Source of the DNA: JBHHXG01 sp046756985
GTDB lineage: Bacteria > Pseudomonadota > Zetaproteobacteria > Mariprofundales > Mariprofundaceae
Direction of reading: 5' to 3'
Length of the DNA: 18,036 nt
Assembly (NCBI GenBank): GCA_046756985.1
Contig: JBHHXG010000034.1
Coordinates: 1-18,036, forward strand
In this document: one piece after another, positions 1 through 6,982 of the stretch
Position numbering within the stretch: the first letter of the stretch is position 1
How the letters are laid out: each line of letters starts with the position of its first letter
Program-made: the position numbers and the translations under genes
Notes under the pieces: model-generated
What the model was told of the DNA's origin: nothing
Databases searched by the model: none
What the model saw: only the letters and a program-made list of their open reading frames with translations

Positions 1-198
1 CGGGCTGCCAGCCTGCAGCATCGCGCCAGCCGCGAGGACAGCAAGCCTGTTGCATCGGCCCAATTGGCACGGATTTTATGGTCGCAGGGCGAAAGAGATG
101 CAGCCAGCGCCATGCTGGCCGTGCTGATGCTAAGGAATCCGGAAGACGAACAGTTGCTGGCATTAAAACAGGCATGGGCTGAGAACGGGGAATCATGA
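1..198 (+). CDS. C-terminal fragment of an unidentified helical protein
   Basis: An open frame runs in from the left edge and ends at the TGA at 196-198, giving the last 65 residues of a protein whose start lies outside the window. The tail is rich in Ala, Leu, Gln and Glu (for example LARILWSQGERDAASAMLAVLM) and reads as paired amphipathic helices, which is compatible with a tetratricopeptide-type repeat, though too little is present to name a family. Its stop overlaps the aroQ start by 4 nt (ATGA), so it is probably translated in the same operon as aroQ-accB-accC. The function is unknown. A TPR protein is an inference only. Confidence 0.6.
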   Translation, partial: RAASLQHRASREDSKPVASAQLARILWSQGERDAASAMLAVLMLRNPEDEQLLALKQAWAENGES

Positions 199-671
199 CG
201 CGACTTCGCATACTGGTCATGCACGGACCCAACCTGAACCTGCTCGGTACACGCGAGCCCGGCCATTACGGATCAGACACGCTTGCTGACATCAATCAGG
301 AGCTGATCGGGCTTGGCGACCAGATGGGGGCTGAGATTATCCCCTACCAGAGCAACCATGAAGGAGAAATGGTGGACCGTATCCAGCAGGCCGCATCTGA
401 GCACGAAGATGAGGGGCATATCGACGCCATCGTGATTAACCCCGCCGCCTACACACATACAAGCGTGGCCCTGCGTGACGCGCTGCTTGCGGCAAGCATA
501 CCGTTTGCCGAGGTGCATCTGTCAAATATCTACCGCCGTGAGGAATTTCGCCACCGCTCTCTTCTGGCCGATGCGGCTACGGGCATCGTAGCCGGGTTCG
601 GTGCCAGTTCATATGCACTCGCACTGCGCGGCATGATTCAGTACCTACACCATTCCCAACAAGGAGAATAA
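195..671 (+). CDS. aroQ: 3-dehydroquinate dehydratase, type II
   Basis: This cytoplasmic enzyme of the shikimate pathway dehydrates 3-dehydroquinate to 3-dehydroshikimate. The 158-residue length is normal for the type II family, which forms dodecamers. Family motifs occur in order: GPNLNLLG near the N-terminus with the active-site loop containing the catalytic Tyr (HYGSDTL), QSNHEG in the middle, NPAAYTHTSVALRDA with the catalytic His region, then EVHLSN and FRHRS in the C-terminal third. The ATG at 195 overlaps the upstream stop by 4 nt and is preceded by a purine-rich ACGGGGA. The accB start follows the stop almost immediately. The order aroQ-accB-accC is conserved in many proteobacteria, so these genes very likely share a transcript. 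Confidence 0.96.
   Translation: MTRLRILVMHGPNLNLLGTREPGHYGSDTLADINQELIGLGDQMGAEIIPYQSNHEGEMVDRIQQAASEHEDEGHIDAIVINPAAYTHTSVALRDALLAASIPFAEVHLSNIYRREEFRHRSLLADAATGIVAGFGASSYALALRGMIQYLHHSQQGE
661..666 (+). promoter_or_regulatory. Shine-Dalgarno site that fixes the accB GTG start
   Basis: AAGGAG lies inside the last codons of aroQ, 6 nt upstream of the GTG at 673. An ATG at 671 is out of frame with AccB, so this site supports the GTG as the accB start. Confidence 0.7.
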
Positions 672-672
672 T

Positions 673-1128
673 GTGGACATTTCACAAATTCGGAAACTTA
701 TCCGCCTGATTCAGAGCACTGATGTCACCGAAATCGAAGTGGCCGAAGGCGACCAGACCGTTCGCATTTCACGCCAGAGTGCCGCGCCTGCCGTGGCCCC
801 GGTTGTGCAGCATGTTGCAACCCCACTGCCAGCAGCACCTCCAACCGCACCTGCCGCCGCAACACCTGCTGAGGAAGCAGCTACAGATGAACATGTTGTC
901 ACATCCCCAATGGTCGGCACCTTCTACCGTGCACCATCCCCGGATGCCGATGACTTCGTAAGTGAAGGCAAAAAAGTCAAAAAAGGAGAAGTGCTCTGCA
1001 TTATCGAGGCCATGAAGCTGATGAACGAAATCGAGGCCGAGTATGACGGTGTCGTTGAACAAATACTGGTTGCAAATGCATCACCGGTTGAATATGGCCA
1101 GCCGATGTTTGTCATTACGCCGCTTTGA
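673..1128 (+). CDS. accB: Biotin carboxyl carrier protein of acetyl-CoA carboxylase
   Basis: BCCP carries the biotin that shuttles CO2 from biotin carboxylase (AccC) to carboxyltransferase during malonyl-CoA synthesis, the first step of fatty-acid synthesis. The 151-residue protein has the usual plan: a conserved N-terminal segment (MDISQIRKLIRLI), a flexible Ala/Pro-rich linker at about residues 37-75, and a C-terminal biotinyl domain. The biotin site is EAMKLMNEIEA, with the modified lysine at position 115. The C-terminal domain has the protruding-thumb region expected of bacterial BCCP (around TSPMVGTFYRAPSPDADDF). The start codon is GTG. accC follows after 29 nt, the standard accBC arrangement. 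Confidence 0.97.
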   Translation: MDISQIRKLIRLIQSTDVTEIEVAEGDQTVRISRQSAAPAVAPVVQHVATPLPAAPPTAPAAATPAEEAATDEHVVTSPMVGTFYRAPSPDADDFVSEGKKVKKGEVLCIIEAMKLMNEIEAEYDGVVEQILVANASPVEYGQPMFVITPL

Positions 1129-1157
1129 ATACCGCCGCGTAAAGACAGGGGAGCCTC

Positions 1158-2507
1158 ATGTTTCACAAAATACTGATCGCAAATCGCGGTGAAATTGCCG
1201 TCCGCATCATCCGCGCTTGCAAGGAGCTCGGCATTCAGACAGTCGCTGTTTATTCGGAGGCTGACCGGGAAGCTATGCATACGCGGCTGGCCGACGAAGC
1301 TGTATGTATCGGACCTGCCCCCGGAGTACAGTCTTATCTGAGCATTCCCGCCATCATGTCGGCGGCTGAGGTCACCGATGCCGAAGCCATTCATCCCGGT
1401 TACGGCTTTCTAGCTGAAAATGCCGACTTTGCCGAAATCGTCACTGCCTCGGGATACACATGGATAGGCCCATCAACCCAGTCCATGCGCACGATGGGAG
1501 ATAAAGTCGCCGCTAAGAAGGCAATGAAGACGGCAAACGTACCGCTTGTGCCTGGATCTGACGGCGCTGTAAAAACAGCCGATGAAGCAATAGCTATCGC
1601 AAAAGAAGCTGGTTTCCCTGTCATCGTCAAGGCATCTGCTGGCGGCGGCGGCCGCGGCATGAAGATTGTCCGCAGTGAACCGGGCATGGCCGGCGCATTC
1701 ACGATGTGTCAGACGGAAGCAGGGGCTGCTTTCGGTGACGATACCGTCTTCATCGAAAAGTTTCTAGAGGAACCGCGCCATATTGAAGTGCAGGTACTGG
1801 GAGACGCACATGGCAATGTCGTGCACCTGTTTGAACGTGAATGCTCAATGCAGCGCAACAACCAGAAAGTACTCGAGGAAGCGCCGAGTCCGTTTCTCGA
1901 TCCGGAAACACGTAAAGCAATTTGTAAGGCAGGCGTTACCGCAGCAGCCGCAGTGGATTATGTCGGTGCCGGTACCGTCGAGTTTTTGATGAATCCGGAT
2001 AAAAGCTTTTATTTTATCGAGATGAATACCCGTGTTCAGGTTGAACACCCGGTCACCGAGGCAATTACCGGCGTGGACCTGATCGAGTGGCAGATTCGTG
2101 CTGCCGCCGGGGAGAAGCTCGCCTTCACACAGGATGATATTCAGATGAAAGGGCATTCCATCGAATGCCGCATCAATGCCGAACATCCTTTCAAATTCAC
2201 GCCGTCACCGGGCAAGGTGGACCTCTATCATCCACCGGGCGGGCGCAATGTGCGCGTTGATTCAGCCGTATATTCGGGCTATACCATCCCGCCATATTAC
2301 GACTCAATGATCGGCAAGATCATCACGCATGCACGCGACCGCGACAAATGCATCCGTACGATGCAGCGTGCTATGGATGAGCTGGTGATCCTTGGCGTCA
2401 CCACCAATCAGGAATTGCATCAGCGGCTGCTGGCCAATCCGGGCTTCCAGTCCGGCGATTTCAACATTCACTTCCTGGAACGCTGGCTCAAACAGATGAA
2501 CCTGTAA
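1158..2507 (+). CDS. accC: Biotin carboxylase subunit of acetyl-CoA carboxylase
   Basis: AccC uses ATP and bicarbonate to carboxylate the biotin on AccB. At 449 residues it matches the E. coli enzyme in length. The N-terminal domain begins KILIANRGEIAVRIIRACKELG. The ATP-grasp glycine-rich loop GGGGRGMK is at residues 162-169. The metal- and bicarbonate-site segment EMNTRVQVEH is at residues 288-297, the same numbering as in E. coli. The C-terminal domain includes the conserved HSIECRINAEHP. AGGGGAG at 1147-1153 is a good ribosome-binding site 4 nt before the ATG. The gene ends the plus-strand cluster, with a hairpin 25 nt downstream. Confidence 0.98.
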   Translation: MFHKILIANRGEIAVRIIRACKELGIQTVAVYSEADREAMHTRLADEAVCIGPAPGVQSYLSIPAIMSAAEVTDAEAIHPGYGFLAENADFAEIVTASGYTWIGPSTQSMRTMGDKVAAKKAMKTANVPLVPGSDGAVKTADEAIAIAKEAGFPVIVKASAGGGGRGMKIVRSEPGMAGAFTMCQTEAGAAFGDDTVFIEKFLEEPRHIEVQVLGDAHGNVVHLFERECSMQRNNQKVLEEAPSPFLDPETRKAICKAGVTAAAAVDYVGAGTVEFLMNPDKSFYFIEMNTRVQVEHPVTEAITGVDLIEWQIRAAAGEKLAFTQDDIQMKGHSIECRINAEHPFKFTPSPGKVDLYHPPGGRNVRVDSAVYSGYTIPPYYDSMIGKIITHARDRDKCIRTMQRAMDELVILGVTTNQELHQRLLANPGFQSGDFNIHFLERWLKQMNL

Positions 2508-2531
2508 TCTATCCAGCAAGCGGGAGTTCAT

Positions 2532-2553
2532 AAGGGCTGCGGTTGCAGCCCTT
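2532..2553. terminator. Hairpin terminator shared by convergent accC and leuA
   Basis: AAGGGCTGC at 2532-2540 and GCAGCCCTT at 2545-2553 form a perfect 9-bp stem around a GGTT loop, between the accC stop and the end of leuA. On the plus strand it is followed by TTATTGTTT after the C run, a moderate U-rich tail. On the minus strand the tail is poorer. The convergent position suggests a bidirectional terminator, stronger for accC. Confidence 0.75.
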
Positions 2554-2558
2554 ATTGT

Positions 2559-4100
2559 TTATACGCCCGAATACTGTGCATGCACCTCTTTGGCATGCAT
2601 ATCCGGCAGCTTGTTCAGCGCTGCAATCAACGCCTTGGCCGAAGCCACGACAATATCGGTATCCGCGCCCTGGCCATTAACGATGCGGCTGTTGTCCTGC
2701 AAACGTACGGTTACTTCGCCCTGGGCATCGGTGCCGGAGGTAATGGCATTGACCGAATACAAAAGCAACTTGCCATTCGGCTCCACCAGAGAATTGATCG
2801 CCCTGAACGCAGCATCCACCGGCCCGTCACCCTGTGCCGTTGCCTTATGGACAGCGCCTTCGATATCTAGCTCAATGGCAGCCACCGGCGTATCGCTGGT
2901 ACCGGAGGCGGCATGCAGACTGACCAGCTTGACGCGTTCGGTCTCGACCTCGGATTCTTCGGACAGAATGGACATCAGGTCTTCATCAAAAATGTCTTTC
3001 TTCTTGTCCGCCAACTTCTTGAAACGTTCAAATACCGCATTGAGCCTGTCGGCATCCAGCTCCACGCCCAGCTCTTCATAACGTGCCTTTAGCGCCGCCC
3101 GGCCCGAATGCTTGCCCAACACCATGCGATTGGTTGTCCAGCCGACCGATTCAGGCGTCATGATTTCATAGGTTTTCTGATGCTTGAGGACACCGTCCTG
3201 ATGAATGCCGGACTCATGCGCAAAGGCATTGGCGCCGACAATGGCCTTGTTCGGCTGTACCGTCATGCCGGTAATCTGGGATACCAGTTTGGAAGTCGGC
3301 ACAATCTTCGTCGTATCAATGCCGGTTTCGATGCTGTATCTGTCTGTACGCGTACCCAGAATCATGACAATCTCTTCCAGCGATGCATTACCGGCCCGCT
3401 CGCCCAGACCATTGATCGTGCACTCGACCTGTCTGGCGCCGTTCTCCACCGCCGCCAGAGAATTAGCGACCGCCAGGCCCAGATCGTTATGGCAATGCAC
3501 CGAAAAAATAGCCTGATCGGAATTTGGAACACGCTCGATCAGCTCGCAGATGCGGCTGCCAAACTCATCAGGTGTCATGTAACCAACTGTATCCGGGATA
3601 TTGATCACGCGAGCGCCGGCAGCAATGGTCGCCTCGACAATACGGCACAGGAAATCCATTTCCGAGCGTCCGGCATCTTCGGCCGAGAATTCGACTTCCG
3701 GTGCCAGTGAGCGTGCCAGTTTGACAGATTCGGTTGCGCGCTCCAGCACTTGCTCAGGAGTCATGCGCAGTTTTGCCTGCATATGAATCGGGCTGGTTGC
3801 AATAAAGGTATGAATACGCGCCTTCCCTGCTGGCTTCACCGCCTCACCGGCACGCTCGATGTCTTTTGGATGCGCCCGGGCCAATCCGGCAATGGTCGGA
3901 CCTTTGACCTCGCTGGCAATACGGTGCACTGCCTCAAAATCGCCTGGTGATGCAATCGGGAAACCGGCTTCGAGGATATCCACACCGAGTGTTGCCAGAC
4001 TGTGCGCCACACGCATTTTCTCATCCATATTCATCGAACACCCAGGTGATTGCTCGCCATCACGCAGGGTGGTATCAAAGATGTACAGCCGGTCTGTCAT
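2559..4100 (-). CDS. leuA: 2-isopropylmalate synthase
   Basis: LeuA condenses acetyl-CoA with 2-oxoisovalerate, the committed step of leucine synthesis. The 513-residue protein has the catalytic TIM barrel at about residues 1-330: the metal-binding DTTLRDGEQSPG starts at Asp9, HCHNDLGLAVAN carries His202 and His204, and GERAGN is at 233-238. The C-terminal regulatory domain (about 370-513) is the one that binds leucine for feedback inhibition in this family. The start is the ATG at 4100: GAGGAGA lies 6 nt upstream, and the protein then begins MTDRLYIFDTTLRDG like its relatives. A longer frame from an upstream TTG would place its start codon over the ribosome-binding site. Expression is probably set by the leucine attenuator immediately upstream. 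Confidence 0.97.
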   Translation of the reverse strand: MTDRLYIFDTTLRDGEQSPGCSMNMDEKMRVAHSLATLGVDILEAGFPIASPGDFEAVHRIASEVKGPTIAGLARAHPKDIERAGEAVKPAGKARIHTFIATSPIHMQAKLRMTPEQVLERATESVKLARSLAPEVEFSAEDAGRSEMDFLCRIVEATIAAGARVINIPDTVGYMTPDEFGSRICELIERVPNSDQAIFSVHCHNDLGLAVANSLAAVENGARQVECTINGLGERAGNASLEEIVMILGTRTDRYSIETGIDTTKIVPTSKLVSQITGMTVQPNKAIVGANAFAHESGIHQDGVLKHQKTYEIMTPESVGWTTNRMVLGKHSGRAALKARYEELGVELDADRLNAVFERFKKLADKKKDIFDEDLMSILSEESEVETERVKLVSLHAASGTSDTPVAAIELDIEGAVHKATAQGDGPVDAAFRAINSLVEPNGKLLLYSVNAITSGTDAQGEVTVRLQDNSRIVNGQGADTDIVVASAKALIAALNKLPDMHAKEVHAQYSGV

Positions 4101-4106
4101 ATCCAA

Positions 4107-4113
4107 TCTCCTC
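4107..4113 (-). promoter_or_regulatory. leuA ribosome-binding site
   Basis: On the minus strand GAGGAGA lies 6 nt before the ATG at 4100. It decides in favour of that start over the in-frame TTG at 4115. It is downstream of the attenuator U-tract, so it is transcribed only in read-through mRNA. Confidence 0.8.
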
Positions 4114-4126
4114 AATCCATTACCAC

Positions 4127-4155
4127 AAAAAAAGCCGCAGGAAAAACCTACGGCT
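4127..4155 (-). terminator. Intrinsic terminator (attenuator) in the leuA leader
   Basis: In minus-strand RNA, AGCCGUAGG (4155-4147) pairs with CCUGCGGCU (4141-4133) over 9 bp, one of them a U-G wobble, around a UUUUU loop. It is followed directly by six more U residues to 4127. This is a textbook intrinsic terminator, but it lies between the leader peptide and leuA, only 26 nt before the leuA start. That position marks it as an attenuator rather than the end of pssA transcription alone. It would also stop read-through from psd-pssA. Confidence 0.88.
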
Positions 4156-4200
4156 CGTGTCTATCTAAAAACTGTTCGCTCAGTTAAGCACACAAGCCGC
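4150..4200 (-). promoter_or_regulatory. Predicted antiterminator of the leucine attenuator
   Basis: In minus-strand RNA, GCGGCUUGUGU (4200-4190) can pair continuously over 11 bp (two G-U wobbles) with ACACGAGCCGU (4160-4150). The second arm contains most of the 5' arm of the attenuator terminator (4155-4147), so the two structures exclude each other. The first arm overlaps the last codons of the leader peptide. A ribosome reaching the leader stop would cover it and permit termination, while one stalled at the upstream Leu codons would leave it free. Confidence 0.75.
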
Positions 4201-4258
4201 TGTCGGGAGCAAATAGAAGCTCCCGGGCTACCAATAATTCCAGATTTAACAACATCAT
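4184..4258 (-). CDS. leuL: Leucine leader peptide
   Basis: A 24-codon frame starts at ATG 4258 and ends at TAA 4184-4186, before the attenuator hairpin. Eight of 24 residues are Leu (MMLLNLELLVARELLF in the first 16), with adjacent pairs at codons 3-4, 8-9 and 14-15 encoded by TTG-TTA, TTA-TTG and CTT-CTA. This matches leader peptides that sense leucyl-tRNA charging by ribosome stalling. No Shine-Dalgarno sequence precedes the ATG; instead a promoter is placed so that transcription would begin at the ATG itself. An in-frame ATG at 4297, overlapping the pssA stop, would extend the peptide to 37 residues if it were translated from the pssA message. The role is inferred from composition and context; no homology is claimed. 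Confidence 0.78.
   Translation of the reverse strand: MMLLNLELLVARELLFAPDSGLCA
4204..4225 (-). promoter_or_regulatory. Hairpin inside the leucine leader peptide gene
   Basis: CGGGAGC (4225-4219) and GCUCCCG (4210-4204) form a 7-bp stem with an 8-nt loop that contains most of the third Leu codon pair (CTT-CTA). It sits just 5' of the first antiterminator arm. It could act as a pause hairpin that synchronises polymerase and ribosome, or as the protector structure. Its role is inference. Confidence 0.5.
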
Positions 4259-4264
4259 GGCCGG

Positions 4265-4293
4265 ATTAAAGCACTGCGAAGATAAAGGGTCAA
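4265..4293 (-). promoter_or_regulatory. Sigma70-type promoter for the leucine leader and leuA
   Basis: On the minus strand TTGACC (4293-4288), a 17-bp spacer and TTTAAT (4270-4265) make a near-consensus promoter. With 6 nt between the -10 box and the ATG, the expected +1 is the A at 4258, the first base of the leader peptide. The -35 box contains the pssA stop codon TGA (4292-4290). Confidence 0.72.
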
Positions 4294-5072
4294 TCATCTG
4301 TGCCCGCCTCATCATCCGATTGCTCACGGTGACGGCGGCGGGCAAGGCGCATGCGTCCAGCCCGCTGGCGTTGCCATATGCTCAGAAGAGGGCCATGCAC
4401 GCAATATGCCACAGCCATAATGAACAGTGTCTTGTATGGATCGGCCACAATCAGCACAAGCGCCAGAAGCATTAATAGCAGCACAGCAAATGACCTGCGC
4501 TGTTTCAGGTCGATATCCTTGCCGGAAAAAAAACGTACCCGGCTGACCATCAGCCAGGACAGAAAAACAGCTATAAAAAACCACAGCCACGGAACAGGCG
4601 TTATCTCTGCCTGCTCATGGAACAGTACTGCTGTCGCAAACAGTCCCGCCGCGGCAGGCGTAGGCAGACCCTGGAAATAGCGTTTGTCCTGATGGCCGAC
4701 CTGGGTATTGAATCGCGCCAGCCGCAAAGCAGCACATGCCGCCACGAGAAATGCAGCCAGCCAGCCCGGCTTGTGCAGCGGCGTCAGCGCCCACATATAG
4801 GCCAGCACCGCAGGGGCAATGCCGAATGACAGCATATCGCATAGTGAATCATATTCGGCGCCAAAGGCTGTTTCCGCATTCAAAAGGCGGGCCACGCGGC
4901 CGTCCAGCATATCGAATACACCGGCAGCAATAATGGCCCAGGCAGCCAGCTCATAGCGCCCCTGAATGGCTGCAATCAGCGCATAAAAACCGGCAAAAAG
5001 GCCCATGCTTGTAAACAGGCTGGGCAGAAGATAAATGCCGCGCTTTTTTCCGAGCAGCTTAGTCTTTGGCAT
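4290..5072 (-). CDS. pssA: CDP-diacylglycerol--serine O-phosphatidyltransferase
   Basis: This inner-membrane enzyme transfers phosphatidate from CDP-diacylglycerol to serine, giving phosphatidylserine, which Psd then decarboxylates. From the ATG at 5072 the protein has 260 residues and several hydrophobic segments. The CDP-alcohol phosphotransferase signature D-G-x2-A-R-x8-G-x3-D-x3-D is complete (Asp57, Gly58, Ala61, Arg62, Gly71, Asp75, Asp79). The start overlaps the end of psd by 14 nt and gives the natural N-terminus MPKTKLLGKKRGIYLLPSLF. A longer frame to 5117 lies wholly inside psd and looks like read-back. The C-terminal tail is very basic, then acidic. The psd-pssA-leuA order recurs in proteobacteria, often beside ilvC. 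Confidence 0.94.
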   Translation of the reverse strand: MPKTKLLGKKRGIYLLPSLFTSMGLFAGFYALIAAIQGRYELAAWAIIAAGVFDMLDGRVARLLNAETAFGAEYDSLCDMLSFGIAPAVLAYMWALTPLHKPGWLAAFLVAACAALRLARFNTQVGHQDKRYFQGLPTPAAAGLFATAVLFHEQAEITPVPWLWFFIAVFLSWLMVSRVRFFSGKDIDLKQRRSFAVLLLMLLALVLIVADPYKTLFIMAVAYCVHGPLLSIWQRQRAGRMRLARRRHREQSDDEAGTDD

Positions 5073-5730
5073 AATCTTTACTGCCTCCCCTGCGGGCCAG
5101 AATAGTCTGTCCGGCAATCGTACGATCGCCGGTCTTCACGCATAGCTCGTAAGAGTCAGGAACCTCGCAATCCACACGCGAACCAAAACGGATCATACCG
5201 ATACGCTGCCCTGCCTCAACATGATCACCAACAGCAACATAGGACACGATGCGCCGTGCCACCAGCCCGGCAATCTGGGTAAAAGCAACACGTGCACCAT
5301 TATCTGTTTCCATCTCAAAGCGATTACGCTCATTCTCCTCACTGGCCGCATCAAAACTGGCGTTCACGAAACGGCCGGGCGAATACTGCATATGCGTGAT
5401 GCGTCCAGCCATTGGCGCACGATTCACATGCACATCAAAAACATTCATGAAAATATCCACACGCAGGCCGGAGCGGCTTGCTTCCGCCCTCACCACCTTG
5501 CCATCAGCAGGGGCTACGAACACGTCTCCCTGCGGAGTTTCCCTCTGCGGATCACGAAAAAAATTCAGTAAAAACAACGACAGCAGCGCTAATATAGATG
5601 CTGCAATCCACCAACACAGCAAGGCAGAAATCATTGCCAGCACGAGACACGGCAAAATGAACATCCATCCTTCGGGAGCAAAGGGGAACCGGTTGCGCGG
5701 ACGCCCGATAATAGGTTCGATTCGACTCAT
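5059..5730 (-). CDS. psd: Phosphatidylserine decarboxylase proenzyme, short form
   Basis: Psd converts phosphatidylserine to phosphatidylethanolamine using a pyruvoyl group made by self-cleavage. At 223 residues this is the short type rather than the roughly 320-residue E. coli type. A hydrophobic segment at about residues 23-56 anchors it in the inner membrane. The self-cleavage site is FGSR, between Gly183 and Ser184; Ser184 would become the pyruvoyl group of the short alpha chain. PADGKV (Asp76) and DVHVNR (His101) carry the other residues expected for processing. The start is the only in-frame ATG that leaves the conserved PFAPEGW intact, but it lacks an obvious ribosome-binding site. pssA overlaps its 3' end, so the two enzymes of the pathway are probably translationally coupled. 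Confidence 0.95.
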   Translation of the reverse strand: MSRIEPIIGRPRNRFPFAPEGWMFILPCLVLAMISALLCWWIAASILALLSLFLLNFFRDPQRETPQGDVFVAPADGKVVRAEASRSGLRVDIFMNVFDVHVNRAPMAGRITHMQYSPGRFVNASFDAASEENERNRFEMETDNGARVAFTQIAGLVARRIVSYVAVGDHVEAGQRIGMIRFGSRVDCEVPDSYELCVKTGDRTIAGQTILARRGGSKDYAKD

Positions 5731-5784
5731 CGAGCGAGAGCCTACATGCAGTCATGGGCAACGGCTACGCTTGCCATATGAATC

Positions 5785-6945
5785 ATGGCGGTAGCCAATC
5801 GCGAAACTTGGGCTAGACTAGCTCCTGAGATGGCCTTAAACGACGAAGAGCTACTGCACGTCTACCGTGATCTGCACAAGATTTTCCTTGAAGATCTTCA
5901 TATCGTTCGCCCTCTGATTCAGATGCTGCAATCCCGGGGGGATATTGAACATGCCCGCGAGCTTGCTCTGAGTATGGCCCGACGCATGCTTGCCAAAGGC
6001 AAGCCCGGCAGTGCTATCGGCTTTCTTGAGCTGTGCAGGCAGCTTGAACACCCTGACACAGCCGAAATCGAGGCACTGTCCGGCATTGCCCGCCTCACCG
6101 AAGACGGCCCCATCGATGTGGAATCCGGTTCTGATCAGGTATTTACATTGATCGATCAGCTGTCCGATCTTGAAGCCATGGACTTTTTGAGGCAGGGGCG
6201 TCTGCTGGCGATTGATGATAGTCAGGATGTCGTCCATCAGGGCGAAGTCAGCCGCAATTTTTATCTGATTCTGGAAGGAGATATGCATGTCCATATTGAC
6301 ACCGCTAATGGACACGATATCTCGCTGAGTACGCTCAGGCCAGGTCATTTCTTTGGTGAGTTCGCCTGTGTCTACCAGCTGCCGCGTTCCGCCACGGTTA
6401 CTTCCAAAGGAAACTCTGCCGTGCTCGAGTTTTCAGATCTGGCGATTTCCCAGTTGATGCAACGCTCTCCGATCGCCGGCGAACGGTTGATGCGCACAGT
6501 GCAGTCACGCCTGATTCATGCCATGTCCTACAGCCATCCGGCTTTTGTCGAACTGCCGGAAGCCGATCGCAGATGGCTGGCTGAGGAATCGCGTCTGCTT
6601 GAATTCCAGCCCGATGCCACGGTGACACGCCAGGGAGAAATGAGCAATTACTGCTGCGTTATCGTACATGGCGAGGCTATCGCCAGGCGCCAACAGGATG
6701 ATCAGGCATTACAATGTGCGCTCAAGACCGGTGATATCTTCGGTGATGCCATCCGCTATGTCCGCCTTCCGAAAGGAACAGAGGTTATTGCGACCAGCCA
6801 CTGCCTGGTTTGCTGTATTCCCAAGTCGGTGTTCCAGTCATTCATGAATGCCTATGCCTCTTTTGAACATTGGGTGGAGCCGCATGGTGAAGCCAGACAA
6901 CAGCAACTTCAGCTTCCGCTGGAAGAATGGGATATCGAAGCCTGA
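5785..6945 (+). CDS. Protein with two cyclic-nucleotide-binding-like domains
   Basis: The 386-residue protein has no signal peptide or membrane segment and should be cytoplasmic. Residues about 17-105 look like a helical, TPR-like region. Residues about 130-247 form a cNMP-binding (CAP_ED) domain with HQGEVSRNFYLILEG and a phosphate-binding cassette FFGEFACVYQLPRSATVTS (Glu192, Arg201), so this one could bind a ligand. Residues about 258-362 form a second copy, with VTRQGEMSNYCCVIVHGEA, but its cassette (GDIFGDAIRYVRLPKGTEV) lacks the Glu and the Arg-Ser-Ala-Thr motif and is probably degenerate. No DNA-binding helix-turn-helix or enzyme domain is seen, so this is not a CRP-type regulator. It is divergent from psd. 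Start uncertain: Met16 (ATG at 5830) is an alternative, and neither has a clear ribosome-binding site. Confidence 0.85.
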   Translation: MAVANRETWARLAPEMALNDEELLHVYRDLHKIFLEDLHIVRPLIQMLQSRGDIEHARELALSMARRMLAKGKPGSAIGFLELCRQLEHPDTAEIEALSGIARLTEDGPIDVESGSDQVFTLIDQLSDLEAMDFLRQGRLLAIDDSQDVVHQGEVSRNFYLILEGDMHVHIDTANGHDISLSTLRPGHFFGEFACVYQLPRSATVTSKGNSAVLEFSDLAISQLMQRSPIAGERLMRTVQSRLIHAMSYSHPAFVELPEADRRWLAEESRLLEFQPDATVTRQGEMSNYCCVIVHGEAIARRQQDDQALQCALKTGDIFGDAIRYVRLPKGTEVIATSHCLVCCIPKSVFQSFMNAYASFEHWVEPHGEARQQQLQLPLEEWDIEA

Positions 6946-6982
6946 TCTGTTTTTTCACGCACCGACAGACCTAACTCTGTGA

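Noticed and set aside
4101..4115. leuA starting at the TTG at 4115, giving five extra residues.
   Set aside because: That start would overlap the GAGGAGA ribosome-binding site, which is ideally spaced for the ATG at 4100.
5073..5117. pssA starting upstream at 5117.
   Set aside because: The extra 15 residues lie within psd coding sequence and do not resemble a PssA N-terminus. ATG 5072 gives the expected one.
5731..5830. Possible promoters in the psd / cNMP-protein divergent gap (TTGCCA at 5771, TAGACT at 5814).
   Set aside because: Neither box has a partner at 16-18 bp, so no promoter is supported on either strand.
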